Positions 23,553 through 37,087 of a DNA stretch of 64,000 bases are shown here, in pieces. Source of the stretch: Bos javanicus (Eukaryota; Chordata; Mammalia; Artiodactyla; Bovidae). Below the pieces are notes generated by a model that was not told the DNA's origin, searched no databases, and saw nothing but the letters and a program-made list of their open reading frames with translations. Position numbers and translations under genes: made by a program. The stretch lies in the NCBI RefSeq assembly GCF_032452875.1, contig NW_026893844.1:124001-188000 (forward strand), given 5' to 3'. Each line of letters opens with the position of its first letter. Within the stretch, counting starts at the first letter, position 1.

Positions 23553-24155
23553 TGCCGGGAGCCGGGGAGGCATTCCACTCTGGACAAAGGTCATGAGGAA
23601 GGAGGCTCGGCATACGCAAATGCGGGATCGAGCCTCAGGAGTCCACCCAGATGTTCTCGAGCATCTCCCCCCCAAAAAAAACCGGAGTCTGCCTACTGTA
23701 TTGCTTTGTGCTCTCACCTCTGATTTCACTGGGGGCTGTCCCCCACCACCATCTCGCTCTCTCTGTCAAAGAGTTAACTTAGAGCTCCAATTCATAAAGT
23801 TCCTTGTCATTCTTCCCTTTAACTTCCAGCTGAGTCTCCATCTGGAGCGCGGAACCCACCACGCTTACTAATTATGCCTGGGCTGCTAAGACCCACTCGA
23901 GAAGGTGTCTAGGGTGAGGCACCTTTCGCTATTCGAGAGGGCGCCTCCGGCCTACGTAAGTGGTGCAAACTTCTTGTCTTGAAGTTTGATTGGTCTTCCG
24001 CGTAAACCAAGCTACTCAGTCTCTTTTCTACACCGAATTTTCCTACTGAGCTCTCCTCATACTATTATTCTTGACATCTCTGATTAGCATATAAATAGTC
24101 GCCTAGGCCATCTCTCCTTCGAATACCCTGGATCAGTTGGGGCTGGTCCCCGGCA
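23553..24155 (+). mobile_element. Complete LTR, 603 bp, A-to-B type
   Basis: Standard A-to-B bases. Confidence 0.86.
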
Positions 24156-24157
24156 GG

Positions 24158-24920
24158 TGGCGACCGAACAGGGACCTCAGGAGGCGATACTCAAAGAGCT
24201 GAGCAGACACGAACCACGCAATCAGCAGGCAAAAAGCATGGAGCTCAGCAGTGACGAATCATGCTGCTCAACTGGCAATAATCAAGCACGTGACCAGGCA
24301 GGAATCACGCAGCTCAGCTGGCAATTGTCAAGCAGATGAGCCGGCAGGAATCACGCAGCTCAGCAGGCCCTGATCACGTGACTCTGCAGGCACTGATCAC
24401 GTGGCTGATCAAGTCCAGATCACGTGACTGAGCATGCACTGATCACGCGGCTATCATGCACTGATGACGTGACTGCGCATGCACTGATGACGTGGCTGAT
24501 CGGGCACTGATCACATGGCTCATCATTCACTGATCACGTGTTTATCAGGCAATGATCAGTGACTGACAGGCGCTGATCATGGGACTGTGCACGCACTGAT
24601 CACGTGGCTATCATGCACTGATCACGTGACTGCGCATGCACTGATGACGTGGCTGTTCGGGCACTGATCACGTGTTTATCAGGCAGTGATCAGTGACTGA
24701 CAGGCGCTGATCAGGGGACTGTGCACGCACTGATCAGGTGGCTGATCAGGAACTGACCACCTGACCGTGCATGCAGTGATCACGTGGCTGGTCGTTCACT
24801 GATCACGTGTTTATCCTACGGTGATCACGTGACTGAGAGGCGCTGATCACGTGACTGTACCGTCAGTGATCACGTGGCTGAGCAGGCACTGATATCGTGA
24901 CTGAGCATGCACTGATCATG
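24158..24920 (+). repeat. Unit 16 internal segment, class B
   Basis: CATCATTCACTG and CAGGCGCTGATCAGG in place of the usual B bases; GACCGTGCATGC as in class A, hinting at A-to-B conversion in the array. Confidence 0.85.
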
Positions 24921-25523
24921 TGCCGGGAGCCGGGGAGGCATTCCACTCTGGAAAAAGGTCATGAGGAAGGAGGCTCGGCATATGCAAATGCGGGATGGAG
25001 CCACAGGAGTCCACCCGGATGTTCTCGAGCATCTCCCCCCCCAAAAAAACCGGAGTCTGCCTACTGTATTGCTTTGTGCTCTCACCTCTGATTTCACTGG
25101 GGGCTGTCCCCCACCACCATCTCGCTCTCTCTGTCAAAGAGTTAACTTAGAGCTCCAATTCATAAAGTTCCTTGTCATTCTTCCCTTTAACTTCCAGCTG
25201 AGTCTCCATCTGGAGCGCGGAACCCACCACACTTACTAATTATGCCTGGGCTGCTAAGACCCACTCGAGAAGGTGTCTAGGGTGAGGCACCTTTCGCTAT
25301 TCGAGAGGGCGCCTGCGGCCTACGTAAGTGGTGCAAACTTCTTGTCTTGAAGTTTGATTGGTCTTCCGCGTAAACCAAGCTACTCAGTCTCTTTTCTCCA
25401 CCGAATTTTCCTACTGAGCTCTCCTCATACTATTATTCTTGACATCTCTGATTAGCATATAAAGAGTCGCCTAGGCCATCTCTCCTTCGAATACCCTGGA
25501 TCAGTTGGGGCTGGTCCCCGGCA
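24921..25523 (+). mobile_element. Complete LTR, 603 bp, B-to-C type, with octamer
   Basis: A single C-to-T change at a CpG turns ACGCAAAT into ATGCAAAT at 24982-24989. Tract of 8 C and 7 A. Confidence 0.86.
24982..24989 (+). promoter_or_regulatory. Perfect octamer motif, only copy in window
   Basis: ATGCAAAT, the POU/OCT binding octamer, arises here by one CpG transition; all other complete LTRs read ACGCAAAT. Function is not shown. Confidence 0.45.
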
Positions 25524-25525
25524 GG

Positions 25526-27273
25526 TGGCGACCGAACAGGGACCTCAGGAGGCGATACTCAAAGAGCTGAGCAGACACGAACCACGCAATCAGCAGGCAA
25601 TAAGCATGGAGCTCAGCAGTGACGAATCATGCTGCTCAACTGGCAATAATCAAGCACGTGACCAGGCAGGAATCACGCAGCTCAGCTGGCAACTGTCAAG
25701 CAGATGAGCCGGCAGGAATCACGCAGCTCAGCAGGCCCTGATCACGTGACTCTGCAGGCACTGATCACGTGGCTGATCACACACGTATCACGTGACTGAT
25801 CATGCACTGATCACGTGGCTATCATGCACTGATCACGTGGCAATCATGCACTGATCACGTGGCTGATTATGCAATGATCACGTAATTGATCATTCACTGA
25901 TCACGTGGCTGATCATGCACTGATACCGTGACTGATCATGCACTGATCACGTGACGGATCATGCACTGATCATGTGACTGATCATGCGCTCATCATGTTT
26001 GCTATCATACACTGATGAAGTGCCTCTGGAGGCAATATACAAAGAGCAGAGTAGGCACGAATCATACAGTCAGCAGGCAATAATCATTGAACTCAGGTGT
26101 GAGGAATCATGCTGCTCAGCTGGCAATAATCAAGCAGCTGAGCAGGCAGGAATTACGCAGCACAGCTGGCAATTGTCAAGCAGATGACAGGCAGGAATCT
26201 GCAGCTCAGATTGCAATTGTCAAGCAGATGAACAGACAGTAATCACGCAGCTCAGCAGACCCTGATCACGTGACTGAGCATGCACTGTTCACGTGGCTGA
26301 TCACACACCTGTCACGTGACTGATCATGCACTGATCACGTGGCACTCATGCACTGATCACATGGCTGATCATACTCTGCTCACGTAACTGATCATGCACA
26401 TATCACGTGGCCATCATGCACTGCTCAAGTGGCTGGTCATGCAATGATCACGTAGCTACCATATACTGGTCACGTGATTCATCATGCACAGATCACGTAA
26501 ATGATCATGCACTGTTCAAGTGACTGATCATGTACTGATCACGTGACTGATCATGCACTGATCACATGGCTATCATGCACTGCTCACGTGGCTGATCATG
26601 CAGTGATCATGTAGCATCCATGTACTGGTCACGTGACTGATCATGCACTGATCACGTAATTGATCCTGAACTGATCACGTGGCTCATCATGCACTGATCA
26701 GGTGACTGTTCACCCACTGATCACTTGACTGATCATGTACTGATCACGTGGCTATAATGCACTGATCACGTGGCTGATCATACACTGTTCACGAGCCAGG
26801 TCATGCACAGATCACGTGACTAATCATGAACTGATCACGTGGCTATAATTCACTGATCACGTGGATTTCATACACTGATTACGTTCCTGTCATGCACAGA
26901 TCACGTGACTAATCATGAACTGATCACGTAGGCATCATGCACTGATCACGTTGCTGATCATACACTGTTAACGTGTCTGATCATGCACTGATCACGTGGC
27001 TGATCATACACTGCTCATGTAGCTAATCATGCACTTATGACGTGTCTATCATGCAGTGCTCACGTGGCTGATCCTGCAATGATCACGTAGCTAACATCTA
27101 CTGGTCACGTGACTGATCATGCAAAGGTAACGTAATTGATCATGCACAGATCACGTGACTGATCATGCACTGATCACGTGGCTATCATGCACTACTCACG
27201 TGGCTGATCATGCAATGATCACGTGACTGATCATGCACTGATCACGTGGCTATTATGCACTGCTCACGTGGCT
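25526..27273 (+). repeat. Unit 17 internal segment, class C
   Basis: One T deleted near 26200 (GAATCTGCAG), so it is 1 bp shorter. Diverged leader copy at 26024-26273. Confidence 0.86.
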
Positions 27274-27584
27274 GAGCGCGGAACCCACCACGCTTACTAA
27301 TTATGCCTGGGCTGCTAAGACCCACTCGAGAAGGTGTCTAGGGTGAGGCACCTTTCGCTATTCGAGAGGGCGCCTCCGGCCTACGTAAGTGGTGCAAACT
27401 TCTTGTCTTGAAGTTTGATTGGTCTTCCGCTTAAACCAAGCTACTCAGTCTCTTTTCTCCACCGAATTTTCCTACTGAGCTCTCCTCATACTATTATTCT
27501 TGACATCTCTGATTAGCATATAAAGAGTCGCCTAGGCCATCTCTCCTTCGAATACCCTGGATCAGTTGGGGCTGGTCCCCGGCA
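27274..27584 (+). mobile_element. 5'-truncated LTR, 311 bp
   Basis: CCTCCGGCC and CTTAAACC form. Confidence 0.86.
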
Positions 27585-27586
27585 GG

Positions 27587-28371
27587 TGGCGACCGAACAG
27601 GGACCTCAGGAGGCGATACTCAAAGAGCTGAGCAGACACGAACCACGCAATCAGCAGGCAATAAGCATGGAGCTCAGCAGTGACGAATCATGCTGCTCAA
27701 CTGGCAATAATCAAGCACGTGACCAGGCAGGAATCACGCAGCTCAGCTGGCAATTGTCAAGCAGATGAGCCGACAGGAATCACGCAGCTCAGCTGGCAAT
27801 TGTCATGCAGATGAGCCGGCAGGAATCACGCAGCTCAGCAGGCCCTGATCACGTGACTCTGCAGGCACTGATCACGTGGCTGATCAAGTCCAGATCACGT
27901 GACTGAGCATGCACTGATCACGTGGCTATCATGCACTGATGACGTGACTGCGCATGCACTGATGACGTGGCTGTTCGGCACTGATCACGTGTTTATCAGG
28001 CAGTGATCAGTGACTGACAGGCGCTGATCATGGGACTGTGCACGCACTGATCACGGGGCTATCATGCACTGATCACGTGACTGCGCATGCACTGATGACG
28101 TGGCTGTTCGGGCACTGATCACGTGTTTATCAGGCAGTGATCAGTGACTGACAGGCGCTGATCAGGGGACTGTGCACGCACTGATCAGGTGGCTGATCAG
28201 GAACTGACCACCTGACCGTGCATGCAGTGATCACGTGGCTGGTCGTTCACTGATCACGTGATTATCATACGGTGATCACGTGACTGAGAGGCGCTGATCA
28301 CGTGACTGTGCCGTCAGTGATCACGTGTCTGAGCAGGCACTGATATCGTGACTGAGCATGCACTGATCATG
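27587..28371 (+). repeat. Unit 18 internal segment, class A (long)
   Basis: Private GATCACGGGGCTATC (one CACGTG lost) and GTTCGGCACTG. Confidence 0.85.
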
Positions 28372-28972
28372 TGCCGGGAGCCGGGGAGGCATTCCACTCT
28401 GGACAAAGGTCATGAGGAAGGAGGCTCGGCATACGCAAATGCGGGATCGAGCCTCAGGAGTCCACCCAGATGTTCTCGAGCATCTCCCCCCAAAAAAACC
28501 GGAGTCTGCCTACTGTATTGCTTTGTGCTCTCACCTCTGATTTCACTGGGGGCTGTCCCCCACCACCATCTCGCTCTCTCTGTCAAAGAGTTAACTTAGA
28601 GCTCCAATTCATAAAGTTCCTTGTCATTCTTCCCTTTAACTTCCAGCTGAGTCTCCATCTGGAGCGCGGAACCCACCACGCTTACTAATTATGCCTGGGC
28701 TGCTAAGACCCACTCGAGAAGGTGTCTAGGGTGAGGCACCTTTCGCTATTCGAGAGGGCGCCTCCGGCCTACGTAAGTGGTGCAAACTTCTTGTCTTGAA
28801 GTTTGATTGGTCTTCCGCGTAAACCAAGCTACTCAGTCTCTTTTCTACACCGAATTTTCCTACTGAGCTCTCCTCATACTATTATTCTTGACATCTCTGA
28901 TTAGCATATAAATAGTCGCCTAGGCCATCTCTCCTTCGAATACCCTGGATCAGTTGGGGCTGGTCCCCGGCA
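28372..28972 (+). mobile_element. Complete LTR, 601 bp, A-to-B type
   Basis: Standard A-to-B bases. Confidence 0.86.
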
Positions 28973-28974
28973 GG

Positions 28975-29737
28975 TGGCGACCGAACAGGGACCTCAGGAG
29001 GCGATACTCAAAGAGCTGAGCAGACACGAACCACGCAATCAGCAGGCAAAAAGCATGGAGCTCAGCAGTGACGAATCATGCTGCTCAACTGGCAATAATC
29101 AAGCACGTGACCAGGCAGGAATCACGCAGCTCAGCTGGCAATTGTCAAGCAGATGAGCCGGCAGGAATCACGCAGCTCAGCAGGCCCTGATCACGTGACT
29201 CTGCAGGCACTGATCACGTGGCTGATCAAGTCCAGATCACGTGACTGAGCATGCACTGATCACGCGGCTATCATGCACTGATGACGTGACTGCGCATGCA
29301 CTGATGACGTGGCTGATCGGGCACTGATCACATGGCTCATCATGCACTGATCACGTGTTTATCAGGCAATGATCAGTGACTGACAGGCGCTGATCATGGG
29401 ACTGTGCACGCACTGATCACGTGGCTATCATGCACTGATCACGTGACTGCGCATGCACTGATGACGTGGCTGTTCGGGCACTGATCACGTGTTTATCAGG
29501 CAGTGATCAGTGACTGACAGGCACTGATCAGGGGACTGTGCACGCACTGATCAGGTGGCTGATCAGGAACTGACCACCTGACCGCGCATGCAGTGATCAC
29601 GTGGCTGGTCATTCACTGATCACGTGTTTATCCTACGGTGATCACGTGACTGAGAGGCGCTGATCACGTGACTGTACCGTCAGTGATCACGTGGCTGAGC
29701 AGGCACTGATATCGTGACTGAGCATGCACTGATCATG
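28975..29737 (+). repeat. Unit 19 internal segment, class B
   Basis: Private GGTCATTCACTG; GACCGCGCATGC. Confidence 0.85.
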
Positions 29738-30339
29738 TGCCGGGAGCCGGGGAGGCATTCCACTCTGGAAAAAGGTCATGAGGAAGGAGGCTCGGCATAC
29801 GCAAATGCGGGATGGAGCCACAGGAGTCCACCCGGATGTTCTCGAGCATCTCCCCCCCAAAAAAACCGGAGTCTGCCTACTGTATTGCTTTGTGCTCTCA
29901 CCTCTGATTTCACTGGGGGCTGTCCCCCACCACCATCTCGCTCTCTCTGTCAAAGAGTTAACTTAGAGCTCCAATTCATAAAGTTCCTTGTCATTCTTCC
30001 CTTTAACTTCCAGCTGAGTCTCCATCTGGAGCGCGGAACCCACCACACTTACTAATTATGCCTGGGCTGCTAAGACCCACTCGAGAAGGTGTCTAGGGTG
30101 AGGCACCTTTCGCTATTCGAGAGGGCGCCTGCGGCCTACATAAGTGGTGCAAACTTCTTGTCTTGAAGTTTGATTGGTCTTCCGCGTAAACCAAGCTACT
30201 CAGTCTCTTTTCTCCACCGAATTTTCCTACTGAGCTCTCCTCATACTATTATTCTTGACATCTCTGATTAGCATATAAAGAGGCGCCTAGGCCATCTCTC
30301 CTTCGAATACCCTGGATCAGTTGGGGCTGGTCCCCGGCA
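29738..30339 (+). mobile_element. Complete LTR, 602 bp, B-to-C type
   Basis: Private CTACATAAGTGG (CpG lost in CTACGTAAGTGG) and AGAGGCGCCTAGG just after the TATA element. Confidence 0.86.
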
Positions 30340-30341
30340 GG

Positions 30342-32090
30342 TGGCGACCGAACAGGGACCTCAGGAGGCGATACTCAAAGAGCTGAGCAGACACGAACCA
30401 CGCAATCAGCAGGCAATAAGCATGGAGCTCAGCAGTGACGAATCATGCTGCTCAACTGGCAATAATCAAGCACGTGACCAGGCAGGAATCACGCAGCTCA
30501 GCTGGCAACTGTCAAGCAGATGAGCCGGCAGGAATCACGCAGCTCAGCAGGCCCTGATCACGTGACTCTGCAGGCACTGATCACGTGGCTGATCACACAC
30601 GTATCACGTGACTGATCATGCACTGATCACGTGGCTATCATGCACTGATCACGTGGCAATCATGCACTGATCACGTGGCTGATTATGCAATGATCACGTA
30701 ATTGATCATTCACTGATCACGTGGCTGATCATGCACTGATACCGTGACTGATCATGCACTGATCACGTGACGGATCATGCATTGATCATGTGACTGATCA
30801 TGCGCTCATCATGTTTGCTATCATACACTGATGAAGTGCCTCTGGAGGCAATATACAAAGAGCAGAGTAGGCACGAATCATACAGTCAGCAGGCAATAAT
30901 CATTGAACTCAGGTGTGAGGAATCATGCTGCTCAGCTGGCAATAATCAAGCAGCTGAGCAGGCAGGAATTACGCAGCACAGCTGGCAATTGTCAAGCAGA
31001 TGACAGGCAGGAATCTTGCAGCTCAGATTGCAATTGTCAAGCAGATGAACAGACAGTAATCACGCAGCTCAGCAGACCCTGATCACGTGACTGAGCATGC
31101 ACTGTTCACGTGGCTGATCACACACCTGTCACGTGACTGATCATGCACTGATCACGTGGCACTCATGCACTGATCACATGGCTGATCATACTCTGCTCAC
31201 GTAACTGATCATGCACATATCACGTGGCCATCATGCACTGCTCAAGTGGCTGGTCATGCAATGATCACGTAGCTACCATATACTGGTCACGTGATTCATC
31301 ATGCACAGATCACGTAAATGATCATGCACTGTTCAAGTGACTGATCATGTACTGATCACGTGACTGATCATGCACTGATCACATGGCTATCATGCACTGC
31401 TCACGTGGCTGATCATGCAGTGATCATGTAGCATCCATGTACTGGTCACGTGACTGATCATGCACTGATCACGTAATTGATCCTGAACTGATCACGTGGC
31501 TCATCATGCACTGATCAGGTGACTGTTCACCCACTGATCACTTGACTGATCATGTACTGATCACGTGGCTATAATGCACTGATCACGTGGCTGATCATAC
31601 ACTGTTCACGAGCCAGGTCATGCACAGATCACGTGACTAATCATGAACTGATCACGTGGCTATAATTCACTGATCACGTGGATTTCATACACTGATTACG
31701 TTCCTGTCATGCACAGATCACGTGACTAATCATGAACTGATCACGTAGGCATCATGCACTGATCACGTTGCTGATCATACACTGTTAACGTGTCTGATCA
31801 TGCACTGATCACGTGGCTGATCATACACTGCTCATGTAGCTAATCATGCACTTATGACGTGTCTATCATGCAGTGCTCACGTGGCTGATCCTGCAATGAT
31901 CACGTAGCTAACATCTACTGGTCACGTGACTGATCATGCAAAGGTAACGTAATTGATCATGCACAGATCACGTGACTGATCATGCACTGATCACGTGGCT
32001 ATCATGCACTACTCACGTGGCTGATCATGCAATGATCACGTGACTGATCATGCACTGATCACGTGGCTATTATGCACTGCTCACGTGGCT
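30342..32090 (+). repeat. Unit 20 internal segment, class C
   Basis: Private CATGCATTGATC near 30777. Diverged leader copy at 30840-31090. Confidence 0.86.
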
Positions 32091-32401
32091 GAGCGCGGAA
32101 CCCACCACGCTTACTAATTATGCCTGGGCTGCTAAGACCCACTCGAGAAGGTGTCTAGGGTGAGGCACCTTTCGCTATTCGAGAGGGCGCCTGCGGCCTA
32201 CGTAAGTGGTGCAAACTTCTTGTCTTGAAGTTTGATTGGTCTTCCGCTTAAACCAAGCTACTCAGTCTCTTTTCTCCACCGAATTTTCCTACTGAGCTCT
32301 CCTCATACTATTATTCTTGACATCTCTGATTAGCATATAAAGAGTCGCCTAGGCCATCTCTCCTTCGAATACCCTGGATCAGTTGGGGCTGGTCCCCGGC
32401 A
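32091..32401 (+). mobile_element. 5'-truncated LTR, 311 bp
   Basis: CCTGCGGCC form, shared with the copy 9481 bp downstream at 41572 but not with the one between them. Confidence 0.86.
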
Positions 32402-32403
32402 GG

Positions 32404-33055
32404 TGGCGACCGAACAGGGACCTCAGGAGGCGATACTCAAAGAGCTGAGCAGACACGAACCACGCAATCAGCAGGCAATAAGCATGGAGCTCAGCAGTGA
32501 CGAATCATGCTGCTCAACTGGCAATAATCAAGCACGTGACCAGGCAGGAATCACGCAGCTCAGCTGGCAATTGTCAAGCAGATGAGCCGACAGGAATCAC
32601 GCAGCTCAGCTGGCAATTGTCATGCAGATGAGCCGGCAGGAATCACGCAGCTCAGCAGGCCCTGATCACGTGACTCTGCAGGCACTGATCACGTGGCTGA
32701 TCAAGTCCAGATCACGTGACTGAGCATGCACTGATCACGTGGCTATCATGCACTGATCACGTGACTGCGCATGCACTGATGACGTGGCTGTTCGGGCACT
32801 GATCACGTGTTTATCAGGCAGTGATCAGTGACTGACAGGCGCTGATCAGGGGACTGTGCACGCACTGATCAGGTGGCTGATCAGGAACTGACCACCTGAC
32901 CGTGCATGCAGTGATCACGTGGCTGGTCGTTCACTGATCACGTGATTATCATACGGTGATCACGTGACTGAGAGGCGCTGATCACGTGACTGTGCCGTCA
33001 GTGATCACGTGGCTGAGCAGGCACTGATATCGTGACTGAGCATGCACTGATCATG
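32404..33055 (+). repeat. Unit 21 internal segment, class A (short)
   Basis: Same ~130-bp absence and same join bases as unit 15. Ends with CACGTGGCTGAGC where unit 15 has CACGTGTCTGAGC. Confidence 0.85.
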
Positions 33056-33656
33056 TGCCGGGAGCCGGGGAGGCATTCCACTCTGGACAAAGGTCATGAG
33101 GAAGGAGGCTCGGCATACGCAAATGCGGGATCGAGCCTCAGGAGTCCACCCAGATGTTCTCGAGCATCTCCCCCCAAAAAAACCGGAGTCTGCCTACTGT
33201 ATTGCTTTGTGCTCTCACCTCTGATTTCACTGGGGGCTGTCCCCCACCACCATCTCGCTCTCTCTGTCAAAGAGTTAACTTAGAGCTCCAATTCATAAAG
33301 TTCCTTGTCATTCTTCCCTTTAACTTCCAGCTGAGTCTCCATCTGGAGCGCGGAACCCACCACGCTTACTAATTATGCCTGGGCTGCTAAGACCCACTCG
33401 AGAAGGTGTCTAGGGTGAGGCACCTTTCGCTATTCGAGAGGGCGCCTCCGGCCTACGTAAGTGGTGCAAACTTCTTGTCTTGAAGTTTGATTGGTCTTCC
33501 GCGTAAACCAAGCTACTCAGTCTCTTTTCTACACCGAATTTTCCTACTGAGCTCTCCTCATACTATTATTCTTGACATCTCTGATTAGCATATAAATAGT
33601 CGCCTAGGCCATCTCTCCTTCGAATACCCTGGATCAGTTGGGGCTGGTCCCCGGCA
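33056..33656 (+). mobile_element. Complete LTR, 601 bp, A-to-B type
   Basis: Standard A-to-B bases. Confidence 0.86.
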
Positions 33657-33658
33657 GG

Positions 33659-34421
33659 TGGCGACCGAACAGGGACCTCAGGAGGCGATACTCAAAGAGC
33701 TGAGCAGACACGAACCACGCAATCAGCAGGCAAAAAGCATGGAGCTCAGCAGTGACGAATCATGCTGCTCAACTGGCAATAATCAAGCACGTGACCAGGC
33801 AGGAATCACGCAGCTCAGCTGGCAATTGTCAAGCAGATGAGCCGGCAGGAATCACGCAGCTCAGCAGGCCCTGATCACGTGACTCTGCAGGCACTGATCA
33901 CGTGGCTGATCAAGTCCAGATCACGTGACTGAGCATGCACTGATCACGCGGCTATCATGCACTGATGACGTGACTGCGCATGCACTGATGACGTGGCTGA
34001 TCGGGCACTGATCACATGGCTCATCATGCACTGATCACGTGTTTATCAGGCAATGATCAGTGACTGACAGGCGCTGATCATGGGACTGTGCACGCACTGA
34101 TCACGTGGCTATCATGCACTGATCACGTGACTGCGCATGCACTGATGACGTGGCTGTTCGGGCACTGATCACGTGTTTATCAGGCAGTGATCAGTGACTG
34201 ACAGGCACTGATCAGGGGACTGTGCACGCACTGATCAGGTGGCTGATCAGGAACTGACCACCTGACCACGCATGCAGTGATCACGTGGCTGGTCGTTCAC
34301 TGATCACGTGTTTATCCTACGGTGATCACGTGACTGAGAGGCGCTGATCACGTGACTGTACCGTCAGTGATCACGTGGCTGAGCAGGCACTGATATCGTG
34401 ACTGAGCATGCACTGATCATG
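33659..34421 (+). repeat. Unit 22 internal segment, class B
   Basis: Standard B, 763 bp. Confidence 0.85.
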
Positions 34422-35023
34422 TGCCGGGAGCCGGGGAGGCATTCCACTCTGGAAAAAGGTCATGAGGAAGGAGGCTCGGCATACGCAAATGCGGGATGGA
34501 GCCACAGGAGTCCACCCGGATGTTCTCGAGCATCTCCCCCCCAAAAAAACCGGAGTCTGCCTACTGTATTGCTTTGTGCTCTCACCTCTGATTTCACTGG
34601 GGGCTGTCCCCCACCACCATCTCGCTCTCTCTGTCAAAGAGTTAACTTAGAGCTCCAATTCATAAAGTTCCTTGTCATTCTTCCCTTTAACTTCCAGCTG
34701 AGTCTCCATCTGGAGCGCGGAACCCACCACACTTACTAATTATGCCTGGGCTGCTAAGACCCACTCGAGAAGGTGTCTAGGGTGAGGCACCTTTCGCTAT
34801 TCGAGAGGGCGCCTGCGGCCTACGTAAGTGGTGCAAACTTCTTGTCTTGAAGTTTGATTGGTCTTCCGCGTAAACCAAGCTACTCAGTCTCTTTTCTCCA
34901 CCGAATTTTCCTACTGAGCTCTCCTCATACTATTATTCTTGACATCTCTGATTAGCATATAAAGAGTCGCCTAGGCCATCTCTCCTTCGAATACCCTGGA
35001 TCAGTTGGGGCTGGTCCCCGGCA
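34422..35023 (+). mobile_element. Complete LTR, 602 bp, B-to-C type
   Basis: Standard B-to-C bases. Confidence 0.86.
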
Positions 35024-35025
35024 GG

Positions 35026-36774
35026 TGGCGACCGAACAGGGACCTCAGGAGGCGATACTCAAAGAGCTGAGCAGACACGAACCACGCAATCAGCAGGCAA
35101 TAAGCATGGAGCTCAGCAGTGACGAATCATGCTGCTCAACTGGCAATAATCAAGCACGTGACCAGGCAGGAATCACGCAGCTCAGCTGGCAACTGTCAAG
35201 CAGATGAGCCGGCAGGAATCACGCAGCTCAGCAGGCCCTGATCACGTGACTCTGCAGGCACTGATCACGTGGCTGATCACACACGTATCACGTGACTGAT
35301 CATGCACTGATCACGTGGCTATCATGCACTGATCACGTGGCAATCATGCACTGATCACGTGGCTGATTATGCAATGATCACGTAATTGATCATTCACTGA
35401 TCACGTGGCTGATCATGCACTGATACCGTGACTGATCATGCACTGATCACGTGACGGATCATGCACTGATCATGTGACTGATCATGCGCTCATCATGTTT
35501 GCTATCATACACTGATGAAGTGCCTCTGGAGGCAATATACAAAGAGCAGAGTAGGCACGAATCATACAGTCAGCAGGCAATAATCATTGAACTCAGGTGT
35601 GAGGAATCATGCTGCTCAGCTGGCAATAATCAAGCAGCTGAGCAGGCAGGAATTACGCAGCACAGCTGGCAATTGTCAAGCAGATGACAGGCAGGAATCT
35701 TGCAGCTCAGATTGCAATTGTCAAGCAGATGAACAGACAGTAATCACGCAGCTCAGCAGACCCTGATCACGTGACTGAGCATGCACTGTTCACGTGGCTG
35801 ATCACACACCTGTCACGTGACTGATCATGCACTGATCACGTGGCACTCATGCACTGATCACATGGCTGATCATACTCTGCTCACGTAACTGATCATGCAC
35901 ATATCACGTGGCCATCATGCACTGCTCAAGTGGCTGGTCATGCAATGATCACGTAGCTACCATATACTGGTCACGTGATTCATCATGCACAGATCACGTA
36001 AATGATCATGCACTGTTCAAGTGACTGATCATGTACTGATCACGTGACTGATCATGCACTGATCACATGGCTATCATGCACTGCTCACGTGGCTGATCAT
36101 GCAGTGATCATGTAGCATCCATGTACTGGTCACATGACTGATCATGCACTGATCACGTAATTGATCCTGAACTGATCACGTGGCTCATCATGCACTGATC
36201 AGGTGACTGTTCACCCACTGATCACTTGACTGATCATGTACTGATCACGTGGCTATAATGCACTGATCACGTGGCTGATCATACACTGTTCACGAGCCAG
36301 GTCATGCACAGATCACGTGACTAATCATGAACTGATCACGTGGCTATAATTCACTGATCACGTGGATTTCATACACTGATTACGTTCCTGTCATGCACAG
36401 ATCACGTGACTAATCATGAACTGATCACGTAGGCATCATGCACTGATCACGTTGCTGATCATACACTGTTAACGTGTCTGATCATGCACTGATCACGTGG
36501 CTGATCATACACTGCTCATGTAGCTAATCATGCACTTATGACGTGTCTATCATGCAGTGCTCACGTGGCTGATCCTGCAATGATCACGTAGCTAACATCT
36601 ACTGGTCACGTGACTGATCATGCAAAGGTAACGTAATTGATCATGCACAGATCACGTGACTGATCATGCACTGATCACGTGGCTATCATGCACTACTCAC
36701 GTGGCTGATCATGCAATGATCACGTGACTGATCATGCACTGATCACGTGGCTATTATGCACTGCTCACGTGGCT
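35026..36774 (+). repeat. Unit 23 internal segment, class C
   Basis: CACATG at 36131 in place of CACGTG, shared only with unit 29. Diverged leader copy at 35524-35774. Confidence 0.86.
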
Positions 36775-37085
36775 GAGCGCGGAACCCACCACGCTTACTA
36801 ATTATGCCTGGGCTGCTAAGACCCACTCGAGAAGGTGTCTAGGGTGAGGCACCTTTCGCTATTCGAGAGGGCGCCTCCGGCCTACGTAAGTGGTGCAAAC
36901 TTCTTGTCTTGAAGTTTGATTGGTCTTCCGCTTAAACCAAGCTACTCAGTCTCTTTTCTCCACCGAATTTTCCTACTGAGCTCTCCTCATACTATTATTC
37001 TTGACATCTCTGATTAGCATATAAAGAGTCGCCTAGGCCATCTCTCCTTCGAATACCCTGGATCAGTTGGGGCTGGTCCCCGGCA
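36775..37085 (+). mobile_element. 5'-truncated LTR, 311 bp
   Basis: CCTCCGGCC and CTTAAACC form. Confidence 0.86.
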
Positions 37086-37087
37086 GG

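Larger units (their letters stand above)
22900..27585 (+). repeat. Higher-order repeat 6, A-B-C, 4686 bp (short form)
   Basis: Units begin at 22900, 24157 and 25525. The A unit is 130 bp shorter than in the previous block because one internal array segment is absent. Confidence 0.85.
27586..32402 (+). repeat. Higher-order repeat 7, A-B-C, 4817 bp (long form)
   Basis: Units begin at 27586, 28974 and 30341. With the next block it again sums to 9501 bp. Confidence 0.85.
32403..37086 (+). repeat. Higher-order repeat 8, A-B-C, 4684 bp (short form)
   Basis: Units begin at 32403, 33658 and 35025. It shares private variants with the block at 41884: CCTGCGG in the truncated LTR before it, and CACATG at 36131 in its C unit. 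Confidence 0.85.
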
